Below, piece after piece: positions 59,491 through 64,000 of a stretch of 64,000 nt of DNA (the stretch's first letter is position 1; the number at the start of each line of letters is the position of its first letter). Made by a program: the position numbers and the translations under genes. The notes beneath the pieces are model-generated. The model was not told the origin of the DNA, searched no databases, and saw only the letters and a list, made by a program, of their open reading frames with translations. The DNA is taken from positions 22,692,001 through 22,756,000 of the forward strand of contig CM114271.1 of the NCBI GenBank assembly GCA_050084515.1. The letters are read 5' to 3'. This DNA comes from Blasia pusilla (taxonomy: Eukaryota; Marchantiophyta; Marchantiopsida; Blasiales).

Positions 59491-61618
59491 TCACGTGCAT
59501 GCTGCATCTTTTGAATCATAGTCCACCACATCATGCCATACATATGGCTTTGAGATGCTCTTCACCTGAGCACATTTCCTTGCGTTCATGGACTCGAATG
59601 TGACATAGTTGTCAGGAATATCATTTGCTCGCCTAATAGCCATTAGCATGACTTTTTGAATAGCTTGATTCCTCACCATGCCTTCCCTCTTCAAAAAGGA
59701 CAAGTACCAGAAGAAATCTTCAATTTCTCCAGTGAGTATTTGCACAAGCCATATAAGCTTCTGGTTGGCTTAGTGGGCATCTTTGGATGTGAGGTGCATC
59801 TTTAGAGTGTGATGCCACCTTTCTATGGCAGCGTTAGTATCTTGGTTGGATCGTGCATGCTTGCGATATCCTTTAGCCCAAGTAACGATCTTTGGATGCC
59901 AATAGTTGGCGTAGTATTTTAGAAAGTGACGTTCCGTTCCTATCCACTTGCGCATAAATCTATAAGAGGCATCAACCGGATCTGCGACACCAATAGCTAA
60001 TTGTTACGCATCTGGACCATAACAACATACAAGATACAAAAATTTGAAGGTTACAGATTGGAAGTACCTTCATCACTTGAATACATAACTCCGCCCAGGT
60101 CTCTATTCATGTTTGCCTTTGTGATTGGACATCGCAAACGCTGATGCAAATTCTTTAGCCAATTCTTTCAAACATACCATAGACACAGGTCTATAGGAAC
60201 ACCAGGAAATACTTCCTTTATAGCAGATTGTTCCTCTTTTGAGTCATCAACTATGAAGCATGAAGGTTTCCACTCTGTCGTGCATATGTTTTGGTCCTTT
60301 TTCAACATGTTCCTATTTGCCCAATCCTTAACATGCGATAAGGTAGCAACCAAGTCCTTGTGTTGATGTCGTTGTAGGATAGCCTTGACCAATGGCAACC
60401 CATTAAGAAACTTATCGAACCCCAACAAAGTGAATAATTGGTACTGTGAACACAAGAATTGCATGATTCAGAACTGTGAATATAAAGATTTTGACGCATG
60501 AATGGGAAGAAATATATCATTATTGTAGAGGGAAACAAAGCATAAGCACTTGCTAAGTGAAGGTCTACATCTGAAAGATTGGGCAACAAGCTAAAACAAA
60601 TTATTATTCGAAACAATATCTGATCTAAAAAAAGCAAGTGAAGAAGCAATGTCAACTAACCTCATAAGTGTTTGTGCCATGGGTGGCATCCATTGAGATA
60701 GCTCCGCCATTTCCAAGTTCCAAGAGATTTTGAAGCATCCAAGGTGTCGAAAATACTAGGGTAAAGGGTTGGCCCAACTTGGAAATAGCCTCATTGTAGT
60801 AGATGATATTTTCGGGGTGTGATTGTACCCAATGTTGGATTGCAAAGTGGCGTCGTCCGTTCCATCATAGCCCCCTTTCGCCTTCGCATGCAAAGTGCTT
60901 GATATTGAGAATATCTTGAGGCTTTAGCATTGCATCTCTAGCCCAAGCATGTTGGTGGTTGGGGTTATCACGAATATGTTCACGAACCCACCTCCTATGC
61001 TCTTTCATGATATTCAAAGGGCTCACGTTCACTGCAATAAGCGCTCAACAAAGTCCCTACAACAAGGACTTAATTTTGGGGCTACAATTGCATTTGCAAT
61101 ATTTCTTTGTCTTGTCTAGGTCACCATGGCATATTTGACCCGCCTTGTCCACATGTTTAGAGTGCAAGTGCCTCAACATGCAAAAACCAGGGACGGTCTA
61201 TCGACTTTTTATGACAAAGTGGAATTGGCATCCACGGCCTTGAGAAAGCCCAAGATTTTTACTTTGGCTTTCTGGTCTACTACCCTTACCCCACATTAGC
61301 CCGACGGTTGGGGTGAAAGACCTCTTCGGCAAAGAGGTCTAGACATCTTTCCTGAAATCTTGGGCCCCCATCGCACACCAATACCGAATGGTGATATTTG
61401 TGTGTGCAGATTTATCATTTTGCTTTTTGAAAAGTAAATGCCTGGAAATGCGGTCTATGTTCTTCACCTTGTATGAAATCCTCTAGCCTATCAGCTGGAA
61501 TCCATGCTTCTTTTCTTTGACCATACCAATTCAGGTGTTCACTTATAAAAGGGCCAGGTAGGGGATTTTGAATGGAGTCACATTCAAATGCACCATAGGA
61601 CTTGGAGTATTTGGTCAT
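59491..61618 (-). pseudogene. MULE transposase pseudogene
   Basis: Minus-strand exons in order: 61618-61415 (MTKYSKSYGAFECDSIQNPL...); a zinc-finger part near 61260-61080 with GCQFHFVIKSR, then HLHSKHVD and KYCKCNC; the first catalytic block AISMDATHGTNTYE near 60680-60710, followed by a GT splice donor; then 60464-60168 with FIVDDSKEEQSAIKEVFPGV and CLWYV, where MULEs usually have CxWH; then 59955-59770 with NTNAAIERWHHTLK; then 59745-59491. The MDATHGTN and DD..A...VFP blocks are typical of the MULE DDE domain. In-frame stops lie near 61338, 61201, 60168 and 59770, and a SWIM finger is not intact at the end. The gene is dead. Confidence 0.85.
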
Positions 61619-62061
61619 TCCTGCTGGGAAGTTTCTTGGGAAGCTTCAATGAATAACTACCCTAAACCTTCGATCACCTTCCCACATCCAAATTATATTC
61701 CTGTGTTCAGACGATGCACATGTACAGAGAAATTCTTCGAAATATAAGTGCTATTACCGGAGACAATCAATACAAGTTTCCTCCAACAGAGGTCATACTA
61801 TCCTTTGTACATGTCAAAGTTTTGCTTCAAAATTATGCAATACATGACATTCAGACAACGGAAACGATAGTGGGAATGATGAAGATCCCTAAACGCCCGT
61901 TGCCTCGGGTTCACGAGGGTTCAATTCGTATTACGTTTATGCAAGCCGCCAAGGGAACGAAGGGAAGGAGGAGCAAAGGAGTTATCTATGTAGTCCACAC
62001 CTACTACTATGAATCATTGGAGCCGAACTGAACCGAAATAATCAAATACAAACTTCTGCAC

Positions 62062-62335
62062 GAATCCGAACCCCCGAACACTTAATCCACGTACCACACC
62101 TCTCGTTCGGGTTAATCCTCTATCGTGAAGCGATCATAATCCTCCATTAGCAACCAAATCCTCCAATCCGAACCCCGAACACTTAATCCCTCCACACCTC
62201 TCGTTCGGGTTAATCCTCTATCGTGAAGCGATCATAATCCTCCATTAGCAACAAATCCTCCAATCGAACCCGAACACTTAATCCACGTACCACACCTCTC
62301 GTTCGGGTTAATCCTCCATTAGCGATTGTAATTCT
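62062..62335 (+). repeat. Right subterminal tandem repeat of the MULE (about 98 bp x 2.6)
   Basis: Three starts of ACACTTAATCC at 62078, 62179 and 62274 give units of 101 and 95 bp. Each contains CACACCTCTCGTTCGGGTTA and, in the first two, CGTGAAGCGATCATAATCC and TCCATTAGCAAC. It lies just inside the right inverted end. The left subterminal region has a different repeat content. Confidence 0.9.
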
Positions 62336-62487
62336 CCATTAGCGATGATAATGAAGCAAATGTCGGGTTTCTCTGTTGCTCCACGACGTTCATTACGGCT
62401 AATCGACTGACGTTTAGGGCTAATCCACTTTTGCCGGATGGAATCCATTTTAACTCCGTCCGATGGCAGGGAACGGACGTTTTGAAG

Positions 62488-62684
62488 TCCGTTCCCTAAA
62501 GTCCGTCCCATGTTTCACGGAGTTGGTGAAGCCGTCCGCCTAGGTCGCTGGCGTCGGCCCAGCCGATATCCGCCAGCCAGCCACCGTTTTCCCGATCAAC
62601 AGCGCGCCTTCACCGAGGCGCCTGCAGATAGGGCCTAGCCTAGGCTTCGCTTTATTGCGAAGCCGCGGCAAAGCATGGGCTTCG
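62488..62684 (-). repeat. Right terminal inverted repeat of the MULE
   Basis: This is the reverse complement of 55372-55580, with the same GGCTTCGC / AATAAA / GCGAAGCC hairpin and the inner CGTGAAACATGGGACGGA word. It is slightly shorter than the left copy because of small deletions. Confidence 0.88.
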
Positions 62685-63227
62685 GGGAGAGGGACCCCGG
62701 GCGGCGGGCCCCGGCACTCTAGGAACACCCAGAGTCTGGATCGAGATTGGTCCATGTACAGGGGTCTCTGTTTGTACATAAAGAGTTGAACTTTGCGTGT
62801 GTCCGAAACGAAAAGCTATAATCCAAATAGTCCCATGCCCCGTTGCCTCGTTCTTGTGCTGATCAGCACGTTCTTCTTACAGCCAAAAAGTAAGGAGTAG
62901 TACAGGAGTACTAGGGCGGTATCGAATCGGATCACAACGTGAATTGCGGATACCTTTGGTGACCATCTCCACAAAGTCCTCCGGACTTCCGAAAAAGGAG
63001 GCCAGGTTAATCGTACGGTGAGGAGATAGTAAAGACAGTAACCACCTCACTTGTCTAGGGACGCTACGCCCGTCGAACTTGCGAACACCCTCGACAGAAA
63101 TTCCGAATCGATCCAACATTTCAATCGACCCCGGAGTTTTATGCCCTGATTAAATTTCAGCATGCGATTCTACACACAAACTTACTTCTGAATTCCACAT
63201 GAGGAAGGCATTTGTTTGCCAAGCAGA
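62685..63227. other. Spacer between MULE and truncated GH71
   Basis: It is moderately GC-rich. The minus-strand frame 62877-63119 (80 codons; contains INLASFFGSPEDFVEMVTKG) has no recognised relative and does not match the missing part of GH71. Confidence 0.45.
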
Positions 63228-63809
63228 TTACGGTATCCTGAAGCTGAATACGGTATCCTTCACTCCGAAGTAGGATCCATCGGTAGGGAAGAATGGAATG
63301 AAGAAGTACAAGCTCTTGCCACCGGCTTGGTTGAAAATGTCGTTCCAGGCCTCAAGTGAGCTTCTGTAATTGTAGAACTGCCAGTAGCCATCATCATTGC
63401 CGAGCCACGAGGTGAAGAATGACTTGCCTCGGTACGTGAGCTGATTCGGATGTGTTCTATACCTGGTCAGCATCGTTACGATCTCTGAAGGCGATAGTCG
63501 AAGACCCGTGCCATCCTCGACATGAATGTCGGCCGAGAAGAAAAGTTTGAAACCGGTGCCCAGCTCGCTCGCAGCCTGATAAATTTTATCTGCCAGCGTC
63601 TGTCTCCACACATTCGTGTTCAGTGCGAATGCGTCGATACCCTTGCTTTGGGCGAGCTGAATTTCCTGCTTGTAAGTATCGATTGAATCCTGCGCATAGA
63701 TGAGGTAGTGAGCGAACACCAACTTCGGGGTCTGAGCAGCTGCGAATGGCGCTACTGAGCTGAGAATTGCGGCACAAAGCCAAATGGATGAGGCGACGAA
63801 ACTCTCCAT
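63228..63809 (-). pseudogene. 3'-truncated second copy of the GH71 gene
   Basis: The minus-strand frame starts MESFVASSIWLCAAILSSVA (signal peptide) and matches the intact GH71 protein from AAAQTPKLVFAHYLIYAQ through FFIPFFPTDGSYFGVKD. That is about 185 residues at close to 90 percent identity by eye. After GVKDTV the match stops and six unrelated residues precede a stop. The half with the TWNDW signature and the C-terminal module is absent, so an active enzyme is not expected. At the break an 11-bp word TACGGTATCCT occurs twice (63229-63239 and 63249-63259). The copy points toward the intact gene. Its 5' flank shares the GCAGTCATGG start context. Confidence 0.88.
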
Positions 63810-64000
63810 GACTGCTTCTCTTACTCTGCTTCTTCAGTTTCGCACAATGAGAGTTCCCAGGCTCCGTGCGCTATAAGCGTTCCTTAACCGGGTCCCACAC
63901 GCACGACAGAAGTTTCATAGGATACAGAAAGCCAACTTTATGCTTATACAGCAGACGCTTGTTGGAAGTAAACTTCGACTTCAACCGTAGTTAGTTCCGG
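63810..64000 (-). promoter_or_regulatory. Upstream flank of the truncated GH71 copy
   Basis: Read on the minus strand, the leader just before the ATG (GAAGAAGCAGAGTAAGAGAA) is purine-rich like that of the intact gene, and CTCATTGTGCG recalls CTCATTGTCTT there. A weak TATA-like GTATAAGCATAAAG lies near 63936-63950. The window ends here. Confidence 0.35.

Larger units (their letters stand above)
55372..62684. mobile_element. Mutator-like element (MULE) with long inverted ends
   Basis: It is a 7.3-kb unit bounded by inverted repeats of about 200 bp (55372-55580 and 62488-62684) that are roughly 95 percent alike apart from small indels. Inside, on the minus strand, is a decayed MULE transposase; on the plus strand is one intact ORF of unknown function. 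Long inverted ends plus this transposase define a MULE. The bases directly outside the ends do not show the usual 9-bp duplication (TATCTGCGC against GGGAGAGGG), so either the true ends differ slightly or a flank was rearranged. Confidence 0.85.

Noticed and set aside
61714-62031. A 105-codon plus-strand frame inside the MULE
   Set aside because: It lies antisense to the leader region of the transposase, has no motif and no sign of being a gene; the evidence is too thin to list.

Overview
The window reads as nuclear DNA of a land plant, probably a non-seed lineage (bryophyte, lycophyte or fern grade). That placement is an inference. It rests on a four-exon host gene for a TMEM41/VTT-type membrane protein whose pieces read like the plant family, on plant-type Ty1/copia elements whose primer-binding site matches tRNA-iMet, and on a Mutator-like element (MULE). 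These occur together with an intronless fungal-type GH71 alpha-1,3-glucanase gene and a truncated second copy of it. Gene density is very low and most of the sequence is transposon debris in AT-rich DNA. Layout: 1-5355 is a decayed Ty1/copia element (A) whose 3' LTR carries a (GT)115 expansion. 5.8-6.3 kb holds a Helitron Rep fragment. 6.5-11.0 kb holds short hAT-like non-autonomous elements. 11.7-12.7 kb is a diverged dispersed repeat that recurs at 27.2-27.8 kb. 12.7-17.1 kb is AT-rich and featureless. 17.2-22.9 kb is the host TMEM41-like gene with a GC-rich leader. 24.7-25.1 kb may hold a small secreted-protein gene. 27.9-28.8 kb has a pair of LTR-like direct repeats. 30.6-31.6 and 34.1-34.5 kb are two clusters of a near-palindromic motif flanking about 2.4 kb of unknown DNA. 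34921-40146 is copia element B, of the same family as A, with a perfect 5-bp target duplication and a replaced interior. 41.8-43.2 kb is a broken, unclassified transposase-like region. 43.7-45.0 and 50.0-50.8 kb are further hAT-like elements. 46.1-49.3 kb is a truncated copia pol (C) on the minus strand. 51.9-53.4 kb is the intact GH71 gene. 54.8-55.2 kb is a foldback sequence. 55372-62684 is a 7.3-kb MULE with about 200-bp inverted ends, a dead transposase on the minus strand and an intact 250-codon ORF of unknown function on the plus strand. 63.2-63.8 kb is a 3'-truncated GH71 copy facing the first. The two plausible functional loci are the TMEM41-like gene (ER/Golgi lipid scramblase-type protein) and the GH71 gene (secreted fungal-wall glucan hydrolase). 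They are unrelated in function and separated by repeats. The strongest candidates for something undescribed are the intact accessory ORF in the MULE, the dyad-motif clusters at 30.6-34.5 kb, the fungal-type GH71 pair, and the chimaeric interior of copia B. No search or alignment program was run; identities given are estimates by eye.
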